From Oscillospiraceae bacterium (GTDB lineage Bacteria; Bacillota; Clostridia; Oscillospirales; Oscillospiraceae): DNA of 36,010 nt. Below the pieces are notes generated by a model. That model did not search any database. It saw only the letters and a list, made by a program, of their open reading frames with translations, and had not been told where the DNA came from. The DNA is taken from positions 1-36,010 of the forward strand of contig JAFTHT010000051.1 in assembly GCA_017457285.1 (NCBI GenBank), given 5' to 3'. Shown piece by piece: positions 1 through 7,073 of the stretch (position 1 is the first letter of the stretch; every line of letters begins with the position of its first letter). A program made the position numbers and the translations under genes.

Positions 1-727
1 CCTCGACGGCCTCGCTGTACTCCAGGGTGACCTCGGCGGGGATGGTCAGGCTCTTGTAAGCGATGTTGAACTTGCCCTCAGCGTCGGTGAAGTAGCAGTT
101 GCACTCGGCGCAGTACCAGTGCTCCTGCATGCCATTGACATGGCAGTAGGGCTCGGTGGCCTCGAAGTGCTCCAGGGCGGAGCTGGCGGGGATGACCAGG
201 CTCAGGCGGGCGATGTTGTACTTACCCTCAGCGTCGGTGAAGTAGCAGTCGCAGCCCTCGCAGTACCAGTTCTCCAGCATGCCGTTGGTGTGGCAGCCAG
301 CCTCGACGGTCTCGTTGTGGACCAGAGCGTTCTCACAGGGGATGACCAGGCTCAGGCGGGCGGTGTTGTACTTACCTTCGGCATCGGTGAAGTAGCAGTC
401 GCAGCCTTCGCAGTACCAGTTCTCCAGCAGACCATTGCTGTGGCAACCGGCTTCGTAGCCCTCGTCGTGGACCAGGGCGTTCTCGGCGGGGATGACCAGG
501 CTCAGGCGGGCGATGTTGTACTTGCCCTCAGAGTCGGTGAAGTAGCAGTCGCAGCCTTCGCAGTACCAGTATTCCTGCATGCCGTTGGTGTGGCAACCAG
601 CCTCAACGGCCTCGCTGTAAGTCAGGGTGTGGACGTGCTCAGCCTCTTCCGCGGAAGCAGCCACGGTCAGGCAGGTGAGCATGAAAACAGCCAGAATCAC
701 AACGAGCAGATTTCTCATGATTTTCAT
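1..727 (-). CDS. Secreted Cys-repeat protein, 5' part only (runs off left edge)
   Basis: The minus strand is open from an ATG at 727 to the window edge (242 codons, no stop), so the C-terminus is missing. Residues 1-26 form a signal peptide (basic start, hydrophobic core, ASA cleavage site). The rest is four near-identical 50-residue repeats (150-bp period), each carrying CH-NGM/L, a WYCEGC core, YFTDAEGKYN and a hydrophobic SLVIPAE segment. The paired cysteines suggest a small rubredoxin-like knuckle, but metal binding is not proven. Repeats of this style occur in secreted Clostridia proteins, usually without assigned function. The start is chosen because AGGAG lies 8 nt upstream; an in-frame ATG three codons later (718) is less well placed. 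An exported, possibly surface-bound role is inferred. Confidence 0.85.
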   Translation of the reverse strand, partial: MKIMRNLLVVILAVFMLTCLTVAASAEEAEHVHTLTYSEAVEAGCHTNGMQEYWYCEGCDCYFTDSEGKYNIARLSLVIPAENALVHDEGYEAGCHSNGLLENWYCEGCDCYFTDAEGKYNTARLSLVIPCENALVHNETVEAGCHTNGMLENWYCEGCDCYFTDAEGKYNIARLSLVIPASSALEHFEATEPYCHVNGMQEHWYCAECNCYFTDAEGKFNIAYKSLTIPAEVTLEYSEAVE

Positions 728-764
728 TCTTTGCACTCCTTTATTAAATTAAATAATTTGCCAG

Positions 765-817
765 GGATCCAGACGCTACGGATAACGCTTAGGGGTGCCG
801 ATACCCTAAAAGGATCC
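765..817 (-). promoter_or_regulatory. Structured leader of the Cys-repeat gene
   Basis: Two GGATCC hexamers (765-770 and 812-817) can pair, enclosing a perfect 6-bp hairpin TTAGGG/CCCTAA (789-794 with 804-809, 9-nt loop). It lies between the predicted promoter and the start codon. It matches no riboswitch class that I recognise; a regulatory role is only possible. Confidence 0.3.
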
Positions 818-834
818 AAATAGGTCCTGAAGCA

Positions 835-863
835 ATTGTAACACTAAAAAAAGGATAATGCAA
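835..863 (-). promoter_or_regulatory. Putative sigma-A promoter of the Cys-repeat protein
   Basis: On the minus strand TTGCAT (858-863) and TACAAT (835-840) are separated by 17 bp. The -10 is good and the -35 is weak. It would give a leader of about 100 nt before the ATG at 727. Confidence 0.45.
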
Positions 864-1012
864 CTAGTTTGTGAAAAATTTAGAAATAAATAGTTAGAAA
901 TTTTCCGAATTTTTTGATGGAAACCCGGTTTTTTGAGTGGATAAATGTATACAAACATACATGTCTATGACTTGGTATCTGGATGGCGCACAATGGTGCG
1001 GCAAACAAAGAT

Positions 1013-1038
1013 ACCCCCAAACACAACGGTTTGGGGGT
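1013..1038 (-). terminator. Hairpin terminator after the small lipoprotein gene
   Basis: A perfect 10-bp stem (1013-1022 with 1029-1038, GC-rich core CCCCC/GGGGG, 6-nt loop) lies 60 bp past the lipoprotein stop codon. On the minus strand it is followed by only a moderately T-rich stretch. The rest of 864-1100 holds nothing else that I can identify. Confidence 0.5.
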
Positions 1039-1100
1039 GGCGATTGATAATCCCGGTGATTGGGGGTTCAAAAATGGAAAGCGATGCTTTCGGTGGGCCA

Positions 1101-1430
1101 TCAATGCCCCCGGACGTTGACCGTTTCAATCTTTTCGATGATCCACTCATAGTTGAAGGTCTGATTGCTGCCGAAGTTGATGAAGCCCTTCTCCTGGCTG
1201 ATTTTGTCGCTGCGGTAATTGATGCTGATGAAATCATTGACCTGGATGGAATCGCTGGCTTTGGGGTAGAGGATATAAACGCTCCCCAAGCCGTCGATTT
1301 GACCGGCAAAGCCCTTGGAGTCGACGTGGGATACATACATTTGCTGGGAGAGTACTTTTGTATCGCTGCAGGCCATCAAACAGGGCAAAACCAATGCGAT
1401 CAAAAGTAATAGCGCGATGAATTTTTTCAT
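1101..1430 (-). CDS. Small putative lipoprotein, function unknown
   Basis: A 109-residue protein with a lipoprotein signal: MKKF start, leucine-rich hydrophobic core and the lipobox LMAC with Cys21, followed by SDT. It is therefore expected to be lipidated and anchored on the outer face of the membrane. The mature part of about 88 residues has one clear motif-like stretch (VDSKGFAGQIDGLG) and looks like a small beta-rich domain; I do not recognise a family. The start at 1430 is preferred over an ATG at 1481 because AAGGAG sits 8 nt upstream and the signal peptide begins there; the upstream ATG would also lie on the -35 element. It is monocistronic, with its own promoter and a downstream hairpin. 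Confidence 0.75.
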   Translation of the reverse strand: MKKFIALLLLIALVLPCLMACSDTKVLSQQMYVSHVDSKGFAGQIDGLGSVYILYPKASDSIQVNDFISINYRSDKISQEKGFINFGSNQTFNYEWIIEKIETVNVRGH

Positions 1431-1452
1431 ACCATCAACTCCTTTTTGGAGA

Positions 1453-1481
1453 ATTATATCATAATGTTGAAGCGGATGCAA
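1453..1481 (-). promoter_or_regulatory. Promoter of the small lipoprotein gene
   Basis: On the minus strand TTGCAT (1476-1481), a 17-bp spacer and a perfect TATAAT (1453-1458), ending 22 bp before the start codon. Confidence 0.65.
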
Positions 1482-1552
1482 TAAGGGGATTTTCGAAATG
1501 TGGATAATTGATACTTAAATCGACCTTCGATTCTGGTGAATAATGAATAAAT

Positions 1553-1588
1553 AAAAACTACATTCCTCTTCCGAAGAATGTAGTTTTT
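1553..1588 (-). terminator. Intrinsic terminator, distal, downstream of the tRNA pair
   Basis: A 13-bp stem (1553-1565 with 1576-1588) with A-run on one side and T-run on the other, so it could act on both strands. It directly abuts the tRNA-like 3' tail at 1589-1608. It may end read-through transcription from the tRNA operon. Confidence 0.75.
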
Positions 1589-1687
1589 GGTGGGGGAGGA
1601 CGGATTCGCTTTTCTGCGGAAAAGCCACGGCCGGGCAAACAGTCCACCGGACTGTTTGCATGGACCGGCCTTTCGAATCCGTCCTCC
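1589..1687 (-). repeat. tRNA-Tyr-tail palindromic element, predicted three-way-junction RNA
   Basis: Positions 1589-1608 repeat the 3' end of the neighbouring tRNA-Tyr (T-arm half, acceptor strand and CCA). The stretch is not a tRNA. Instead 1595-1608 pairs perfectly with 1674-1687 (14 bp). Inside are two hairpins: GCTTTTC/GAAAAGC (1608-1614 with 1619-1625, loop TGCG), and a long one with 11 bp (1635-1645 with 1649-1659, loop ACC) extended by GGCCGG/CCGGCC (1629-1634 with 1665-1670) across a 5-nt bulge. Read on the minus strand it ends CCCACCA and runs straight into the terminator at 1553-1588. It looks like a mobile or dispersed element that has captured or invaded a tRNA 3' end. Confidence 0.7.
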
Positions 1688-1704
1688 AAAGGCCCATACC
1701 AAAT

Positions 1705-1735
1705 AAAAACACCAGCCGTTATGGCTGGTGTTTTT
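1705..1735 (-). terminator. Intrinsic terminator directly after tRNA-Tyr
   Basis: A 13-bp stem (1705-1717 with 1723-1735, loop GTTAT) flanked by A- and T-runs; in minus-strand direction it follows the tRNA-Tyr CCA by only 3 nt. Confidence 0.85.
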
Positions 1736-1738
1736 ACT

Positions 1739-1823
1739 TGGTGGGGGAGGACGGATTCGAACCATCGAAGCGATACGCAGCAGATTTACAGTCTGTCCCC
1801 TTTGGCCACTCGGGAACTCCCCC
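1739..1823 (-). tRNA. tRNA-Tyr (GUA)
   Basis: On the minus strand a complete class II tRNA: acceptor stem GGGGGAG/CTCCCCC (1817-1823 with 1743-1749), a 17-nt anticodon segment with GTA in the loop, a long variable arm as expected for bacterial tRNA-Tyr, a GGTTCGAATCC T-arm, and an encoded CCA (1739-1741). It lies 18 bp after tRNA-Thr and shares its promoter. Confidence 0.95.
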
Positions 1824-1841
1824 ATATTAAGTTCACACGGC

Positions 1842-1917
1842 TGGAGCCGGTAGACGGACTCGAACCCCCGACCTACTGATTACAAATCAGTTGCTCTACC
1901 AACTGAGCTATACCGGC
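1842..1917 (-). tRNA. tRNA-Thr (UGU)
   Basis: On the minus strand a 76-nt class I tRNA: acceptor stem GCCGGTA/TACCGGC (1911-1917 with 1846-1852), D-arm AGCTCAGTTGGTAGAGC, anticodon stem CTGAT/ATCAG with TGT, T-arm GGGGGTTCGAGTCC, and encoded CCA (1842-1844). It is the first gene of the tRNA pair. Confidence 0.95.
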
Positions 1918-1937
1918 GTCTCGAACCGAACACGCTT

Positions 1938-1965
1938 ATTATAGCATGCAAAAGCGATTTGTCAA
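1938..1965 (-). promoter_or_regulatory. Strong promoter of the tRNA-Thr/tRNA-Tyr operon
   Basis: Consensus TTGACA (1960-1965) and TATAAT (1938-1943) on the minus strand, 16-bp spacer, about 20 bp before the tRNA-Thr 5' end. Confidence 0.85.
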
Positions 1966-2134
1966 GCATTATTTTGTGTTTTTTGAAAAAAGATCGTATT
2001 AATACATCAATGCTAAAAATCAGAAGAGGATTTATGCGCATGCCCATCCGCCGACTAAATGCCACAGGTAATATAAACGCCCTTTGATACGTATTAGACA
2101 ACGGATATATTTGGAAAGAATTTGATAATTCTTG

Positions 2135-2163
2135 TTGAAGTTAATATGTTTTTGATGTATAGT
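2135..2163 (+). promoter_or_regulatory. Promoter of the zinc-ribbon/YbjQ unit
   Basis: TTGAAG (2135-2140), 17-bp spacer, TATAGT (2158-2163); 18 bp before the ATG at 2182. Confidence 0.6.
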
Positions 2164-2181
2164 GTTATTGGGGGTGGAAAT

Positions 2182-2478
2182 ATGAAATCCTTGGTATGCC
2201 AAAACTGTTGTGCACCTGAGCTTCGGATGGAAAAAGGATATTGGGTTTGCAATTATTGTGGATCACGATTTATGGTCTCGAATGAAGAGTTGGATTTTTA
2301 CTCCAAAACGATAGGGAGTTCAATTGGTAATTCAACAGTTTCTTCTTCGATTTGTCTTTCTGACGATGTGGAAAAGCTGTTGCAAAAATGTAGAACCGAT
2401 AGAAAAAACGCAAGAAAATATGCAAATTTAATCCTGGATATAGACCCTGATAATTTAGAAGCATTACAATATCTTTAA
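2182..2478 (+). CDS. Small zinc-ribbon protein
   Basis: A 98-residue protein with an N-terminal zinc ribbon (Cys6, Cys9, Cys23, Cys26 in CQNC and CNYC) of the TFIIB/RPC12-like type. A Ser-rich linker (about 40-58) follows, then a helical C-terminus with LILDIDPDNLEALQYL, which resembles one tetratricopeptide-type helix. No signal peptide, so cytosolic. The start at 2182 fits a GGGGGTGG-type ribosome site; an upstream ATG (2122) would give an N-terminus outside the zinc ribbon and lies upstream of the promoter -35. It is followed after 18 bp by a YbjQ-type gene and both probably form one transcript. The pair is clearly AT-richer than the flanking genes. The function is unknown; protein or nucleic-acid binding is inferred only from the ribbon. 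Confidence 0.8.
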   Translation: MKSLVCQNCCAPELRMEKGYWVCNYCGSRFMVSNEELDFYSKTIGSSIGNSTVSSSICLSDDVEKLLQKCRTDRKNARKYANLILDIDPDNLEALQYL

Positions 2479-2496
2479 TACAAGGAGACGAAGCAG

Positions 2497-3117
2497 ATGA
2501 AGGAAAAAGAAATTAAAGCGAAGTATAATATCGATATGTATGAATTTGCTAATTTTTTGCGTCGCAATCAACTGTCTTATTCAGAATCTTATTTTACAGG
2601 GAATCTGACTGTTGACGATAATCTTATAGATTTTTATGTTAAGAATTTTTTGAAGGAGCAACAGAAAGAAGAATTTGAACGTGCGGAAGAAAAAGCGCGA
2701 GAAGATGAAGCGAAGGCACAAGAAGCAGAGGAAGCGGCACGAAAGAAGAAGGCAATGGCTGAAATGCTGATCACGTCTGGTTTCAATTTTGACGGGTACA
2801 CGATCACTAAGTATTCTGGGTATATTTCGGGAGATGATGCTATCTCCGTTGAACGCGGAATGGCTATATTTGGAAATGGTGTAAATGTAAAAGATAAATT
2901 GATGGAGTCTTTGGTTACTATTCGTAGAAATGCACTGAGAGAGTTGAAAGAAGCGGCATATAACCTTGGGTGTAATGCTGTGATTGGCGTTGATTTTGAC
3001 TATTTGACACTCGATCCGCAAACAGCTAACTTTTCTGGTGGAACCACCTATCAGCCGTATGTTTTCGGGGTTACCGCCAATGGTAATGCGGTCATTATTG
3101 AGAAAAATAAAGATTAA
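2497..3117 (+). CDS. YbjQ/DUF74-family protein with N-terminal coiled coil
   Basis: A 206-residue protein. Residues 1-60 are mixed; residues 62-90 are a highly charged Glu/Lys/Ala coiled coil. From about residue 92 to the end it matches the YbjQ (heavy-metal-binding domain, DUF74) pattern: MLITSGFNFDGYTI, an RRNALRELKEAAYNLGCNAVIGVDFDY segment and a final beta strand. YbjQ proteins form pentameric rings; their biological role is not settled. Start at 2497 has AAGGAG 9 nt upstream and lies 18 bp after the zinc-ribbon gene. No signal or membrane segment is seen. Fusion of a coiled coil to a YbjQ domain and the zinc-ribbon partner recall small gut-Clostridia cassettes whose task is unknown. Confidence 0.8.
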   Translation: MKEKEIKAKYNIDMYEFANFLRRNQLSYSESYFTGNLTVDDNLIDFYVKNFLKEQQKEEFERAEEKAREDEAKAQEAEEAARKKKAMAEMLITSGFNFDGYTITKYSGYISGDDAISVERGMAIFGNGVNVKDKLMESLVTIRRNALRELKEAAYNLGCNAVIGVDFDYLTLDPQTANFSGGTTYQPYVFGVTANGNAVIIEKNKD

Positions 3118-3201
3118 CTGTTCAGATTGTTTTGTACAGGTGGGCCTTATCTCTGCCGCTTCCTTCCGCAACCACATAGTGCTTAATTATCCTACCTGGT
3201 C

Positions 3202-3231
3202 GGCGGGGATAATATCCCCGCCCTACGAAAT
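3202..3231 (+). repeat. Intergenic palindrome with CGCCCTACGAAAT tail
   Basis: A perfect palindrome of GGCGGGGATA and TATCCCCGCC around one base (3202-3222), followed by a tail whose 13 nt (3219-3231) recur in inverted orientation at 6141-6153. It has no T-run, so it is more likely a dispersed repeat than a terminator. The remaining gap 3118-3282 shows nothing else. Confidence 0.6.
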
Positions 3232-3282
3232 ACATTCAAACAATTATCTGCTTCATTGGAAATTGATTATCAAAATAGTTCG

Positions 3283-3318
3283 AACCGCCCTGTCCGGGAA
3301 TGGACAGGGCGGTTTTTT
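3283..3318 (+). terminator. Terminator between convergent ybjQ-type gene and ileS
   Basis: 13-bp stem (3283-3295 with 3302-3314, loop GGGAAT) with six T (3313-3318) on the plus strand. It can also fold on the minus strand just past the ileS stop, but with a poorer T-tract there. Confidence 0.85.
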
Positions 3319-3323
3319 GGGGG

Positions 3324-6113
3324 TTAAATCTCGATATCCAGCTTGGCGATGACGGCGGCGCAGCGGGGGCAGAGGCCTTCGGCGTTTGCGGCCTCGGAGT
3401 GCATCCAGCAGCGGGGGCACTTTTCGCCCTTGGCTTCGGATACGCCGATGGTCAGGGCAGGGAAGTTCACACCGGTGCCAACCTCGGCACCCTCAGGAGC
3501 GGTTTCCCAGGCGCAGTTGGAGACGATGCAGATCTCCGCCAGGTTCAGACCCTCGCAGGCGGCCTTCAGCTCGTCGCTGCCGGACAGGGATACCTGGGCC
3601 TCCAGGGCCTTGCCGATCCGCTTGTCGGCCCGGGCCTTCTCCAGCACGCCGTTGACATCCTGGCGCAGCTTCATGACCATGGCCCACTTCTCCATGGCGG
3701 CATCGTCCAGGGCGTAGGCGGCAAAGTCGCTGGGCATCTGGTTCAGCAGCACGTTGCGGACATCGTCGCTTTCCAGGTGGGGCATGGACTGCCAAATCTC
3801 ATCGCAGGTGAAGGCCAGGATGGGGGCGAATAGCTTCGCCATGGCATCCACGATCAGGTACAGGGCGGTCTGGGCGGAGCGGCGGCGGTTGCCTGCGGCC
3901 TCGTCGCAGTACAGCCGGTCCTTCAGGATGTCCAGATAGAAGCTGCTCAGCTCCACCACGCAGAAATCATTGATGGCGTGGGTGATGACGTGGAACTCAT
4001 AAGCGTTGTAGGACTTCCGGACCGCGGCCACCAGCTCGTTCAGCTTGGTCAGAGCCCACTTGTCCAGCTCCTCCATATCGGCGGCGGGGACCATGTCCTT
4101 GTTGGGATCGAAGTCCGCCAGGTTGCCCAGGCAGTACCGGGCGGTGTTGCGGAACTTCAGATAGTTCTGGGCAATCTGCTTGAAAATCTCCTTGGAGCAG
4201 CGGACATCCGCATGGTAGTCGGAGGATGCGGCCCAGAGGCGGACGATGTCGGCACCGAAGTCCTTGATCAGGTCTGCGGGGTCAACGCCGTTGCCCAGGC
4301 TCTTGTGCATGGCCCGGCCCTGGCCGTCCACCACCCAGCCGTGGGTCAGCACCTGCTTGAAGGGGGCACCCTGGTCCAGGGCACCAACGCTGGTCAGCAG
4401 GCTGGACTGGAACCAGCCACGGTACTGGTCAGCACCCTCCAGATACACGTCCGCAGGCCACAGCTCGGGGGTCCGGTGCATGAGGGAGGCATAGTGGGTG
4501 GAGCCGGAGTCGAACCAGCAGTCCAGGGTATCGGTTTCTTTGTCGAACTGGGTGCCGCCGCAGTGGGGGCAGGTGAAGCCGTCGGGCACCAGCTCCATGG
4601 CCTCCTTCTCGAACCAGATATTGGAGCCATGCTCGTCGAAGAGGGCGGAGATTTTGGCGATGGAATCGGGATTGGACACGGGCTTGCCGCAGTCCTTGCA
4701 GTAGAACACGGGGATGGGCAGACCCCAGCGGCGCTGACGGCTGATGCACCAGTCGGCCCGCTCCCGGATCATGCTGACCATCCGGTCGCCGCCCCAGCCG
4801 GGGAACCACTGGACGTTTTCGATGGCCTCGATGGCCTGATCCTTGAAGGATTCCACGGAGCAGAACCACTGGGGGGTGGCCCGAAAGATGACGGGCTTCT
4901 TGCACCGGTCGTGGTGGGGGTAGGAGTGGACGATGTTTTCAGAGGCGAAGAGCATACCGCTCTCCTTCATATCTGCCAGAATGACGGGGTTACTGTCCTC
5001 GGTCTTGAGACCGGCATACTTGCCGGCGTAGTCGGTGTGGCGGCCGTAGTCGTCCACGGGCACCACCAGGTCCATGCCATAGCGCATACAGGTCTGGTAG
5101 TCGTCGGCACCGAAGCCGGGGGCGGTGTGGACACAGCCGGTACCGGAATCCATGGTGACATACTCGGCCCAGACCAGACGGCTGGTCTTGTCGATGAAGG
5201 GGTGCTGGGCCAGCATATTCTCGAAGAAGGCGCCGGGGTAGGTGGCCAGGACCTCGTAGTTTTCGAAGCCGCCCATCTTCATGGTCTTTTCCATCAGGGC
5301 CTCGGCCATGATGTAGGTTTCGCCGTTGTCGGCCTTCACCAGCACATAGCTGTCCCGGGGGTGCAGGCAGATGGCCATGTTGCCGGGGAGGGTCCAGATG
5401 GTGGTGGTCCAGATGACGAAGAAGGTCTTGCTCAGGTCGAATTCGGAGAGCTTGCCCAGGTCGTCCTTCATGGGGAACTTGACATAGACGGAGGTGCAGG
5501 GGTCATCCTGATACTCGATGTCGGCCTCGGCCACGGCGGTGGCGCAGAAGGGGCACCAGGTCACGGGCTTCAGGCCCTTGTAGATGTAGCCCTTGTCGAA
5601 CATCCGGCCAAAGACCTTGACCTCCTGGGCTTCGAAGTGACGGTCCATGGTGCGGTAGGGGTTGGCCCAATCGCCCACGACACCCAGGCGGCGGAAACCG
5701 CCCATCTGCTTCTGAATGAAGTCCTCGGCGAAGGCCTCGCAGGCCAGCCGGAACTCGGACACGGACATATCCTTGTTGAGCTTGGACTTGGACTTTTCGA
5801 TGGCCCGCTCGATGGGCAGACCGTGGTTATCCCAGCCGGGGACGTAGGGGGTGTAGTAGCCCATCATGGCATGGGAGCGGATGATGAAGTCCTTCAGGGT
5901 CTTGTTCAGGGCGTGGCCCATGTGGATGTAGCCATTGGAGAAGGGAGGGCCGTCGTGCAGCACGAAGGGGGGCAGGTCCTTGTTTTTCTCCAGCAGGGCG
6001 TTGTAGAGGTCGGACTGGTTCCAGCGCTCCAGCATAGCCGGCTCCCGGGCCGGCAGACCGGCCTTCATGGGGAAGTCGGTCTTGGGGGTGATGATGGTGT
6101 TCTTAAATTCCAT
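3324..6113 (-). CDS. ileS: Isoleucine-tRNA ligase
   Basis: A 929-residue class I synthetase that charges tRNA-Ile with isoleucine in the cytosol. It has the HIGH-type motif HMGH (64-67) in GYIHMGHALNKT, the editing (CP1) domain with WTTTIWTLPGN, and the second signature in GRAMHKSLGN (601-605 is AMHKS, a departure from the usual KMSKS that keeps the second Lys). The helical anticodon-binding region follows, then a C-terminal zinc knuckle with Cys899, Cys902, Cys915 and Cys918. Length is typical for bacterial type 1 IleS. The start is supported by GGAGG 9 nt upstream. It follows divIVA and is preceded by a T-box leader with an Ile specifier, so expression should rise when tRNA-Ile is uncharged. 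Confidence 0.97.
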   Translation of the reverse strand: MEFKNTIITPKTDFPMKAGLPAREPAMLERWNQSDLYNALLEKNKDLPPFVLHDGPPFSNGYIHMGHALNKTLKDFIIRSHAMMGYYTPYVPGWDNHGLPIERAIEKSKSKLNKDMSVSEFRLACEAFAEDFIQKQMGGFRRLGVVGDWANPYRTMDRHFEAQEVKVFGRMFDKGYIYKGLKPVTWCPFCATAVAEADIEYQDDPCTSVYVKFPMKDDLGKLSEFDLSKTFFVIWTTTIWTLPGNMAICLHPRDSYVLVKADNGETYIMAEALMEKTMKMGGFENYEVLATYPGAFFENMLAQHPFIDKTSRLVWAEYVTMDSGTGCVHTAPGFGADDYQTCMRYGMDLVVPVDDYGRHTDYAGKYAGLKTEDSNPVILADMKESGMLFASENIVHSYPHHDRCKKPVIFRATPQWFCSVESFKDQAIEAIENVQWFPGWGGDRMVSMIRERADWCISRQRRWGLPIPVFYCKDCGKPVSNPDSIAKISALFDEHGSNIWFEKEAMELVPDGFTCPHCGGTQFDKETDTLDCWFDSGSTHYASLMHRTPELWPADVYLEGADQYRGWFQSSLLTSVGALDQGAPFKQVLTHGWVVDGQGRAMHKSLGNGVDPADLIKDFGADIVRLWAASSDYHADVRCSKEIFKQIAQNYLKFRNTARYCLGNLADFDPNKDMVPAADMEELDKWALTKLNELVAAVRKSYNAYEFHVITHAINDFCVVELSSFYLDILKDRLYCDEAAGNRRRSAQTALYLIVDAMAKLFAPILAFTCDEIWQSMPHLESDDVRNVLLNQMPSDFAAYALDDAAMEKWAMVMKLRQDVNGVLEKARADKRIGKALEAQVSLSGSDELKAACEGLNLAEICIVSNCAWETAPEGAEVGTGVNFPALTIGVSEAKGEKCPRCWMHSEAANAEGLCPRCAAVIAKLDIEI

Positions 6114-6140
6114 TGGATATTTCCTCCATAGTGAAATATA

Positions 6141-6176
6141 ATTTCGTAGGGCGAGGGGGGTGCCATGCCCGCAAAG
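6141..6176 (-). repeat. Short dispersed repeat between T-box terminator and ileS
   Basis: Contains the inverse of the CGCCCTACGAAAT tail found at 3219-3231, followed by a GGGTG/GCCCGC imperfect inverted stretch. It sits in the untranslated leader of ileS between the T-box terminator and the ribosome site. Confidence 0.5.
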
Positions 6177-6180
6177 ACAG

Positions 6181-6416
<236 letters not shown>

Positions 6417-7052
6417 TTACTTGCGGTTGGGGTCGTAATTCCGGCCGAACTGCAGGTTTGTAAATTTATTGGTGTCGGTGGAAACCTTGGGCTCCACCCG
6501 GACAGGGACATTTTCGGTGGTGCCCACCAATGCCTCCAGATTCTGAGAAATCTCTTCGGCCATATCCTCTTCGTCCGCCTGGGAAACAGGTTCCACGGGC
6601 ATATTGCCCTCCCGAATCAGGGCCAGGGTTTCCAGGAAGCCCTTCAGCTCATCCTCCAGCTTGCTGATTTCGTCAGCGGCGGCACGGCGGGCTTTTTCTA
6701 CCCGCTCCTGCTCAGCGGCAATCAGGGCATCGGCGTTCTTGGCATTCTCAGCGGCCTGGACATTGGCCTCGTTGAGCATCTGGGTGCATTTGGCCTCCGC
6801 GTCCTTGACCATGGAATCGCAGGTCTTCTGGGCATCGATGATAGCGGCCTTCATGCTGGCTTCATTGGCCCGGTATTCCTCCAGCTTGCCAACCAGAACG
6901 CGCATCTTGCTTTTCAGCAGGGCGTTTTCTTTGTAGAGGGTGATATAATCCTCGGTCAGGGGCTCCAGAAATTCATCCACAGCCTGCATATCATACCCGC
7001 CGAAGGTGGCGCGGCTGAAGGAGATCTGTTCTATCTGCTGCGGTGTAAACAT
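6417..7052 (-). CDS. divIVA: DivIVA-family cell-division/polarity protein
   Basis: A 211-residue protein with the DivIVA N-terminal signature (IEQISFSRATFGGYDMQAVDEFL, residues 7-30, including the FxGY membrane-binding loop), then two coiled-coil stretches (about 32-62 and 65-150, Ala/Glu/Lys-rich) and an acidic, poorly ordered tail. DivIVA binds negatively curved membrane at septum and poles and recruits division or peptidoglycan partners. It lies 21 bp after sepF and just before the ileS T-box, the conserved Firmicutes arrangement. The start at 7052 has AGAGG 8 nt upstream. Cytosolic, membrane-associated. Confidence 0.92.
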   Translation of the reverse strand: MFTPQQIEQISFSRATFGGYDMQAVDEFLEPLTEDYITLYKENALLKSKMRVLVGKLEEYRANEASMKAAIIDAQKTCDSMVKDAEAKCTQMLNEANVQAAENAKNADALIAAEQERVEKARRAAADEISKLEDELKGFLETLALIREGNMPVEPVSQADEEDMAEEISQNLEALVGTTENVPVRVEPKVSTDTNKFTNLQFGRNYDPNRK

Positions 7053-7073
7053 GGCATAACCTCTCTGTATCGA

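Noticed and set aside
1589-1608. A third tRNA gene after tRNA-Tyr
   Set aside because: Only the 3' tail matches; there is no D-arm, anticodon arm or matching 5' acceptor strand.
1454-1825. Minus-strand open frame across tRNA-Tyr and the tRNA-tail element
   Set aside because: It overlaps an undoubted tRNA and two terminators and its product has no protein-like features; such frames are by-products of the repeat.
3202-3222. Terminator for the YbjQ-type gene
   Set aside because: The palindrome has no T-run on either strand, and a proper terminator lies at 3283-3318.
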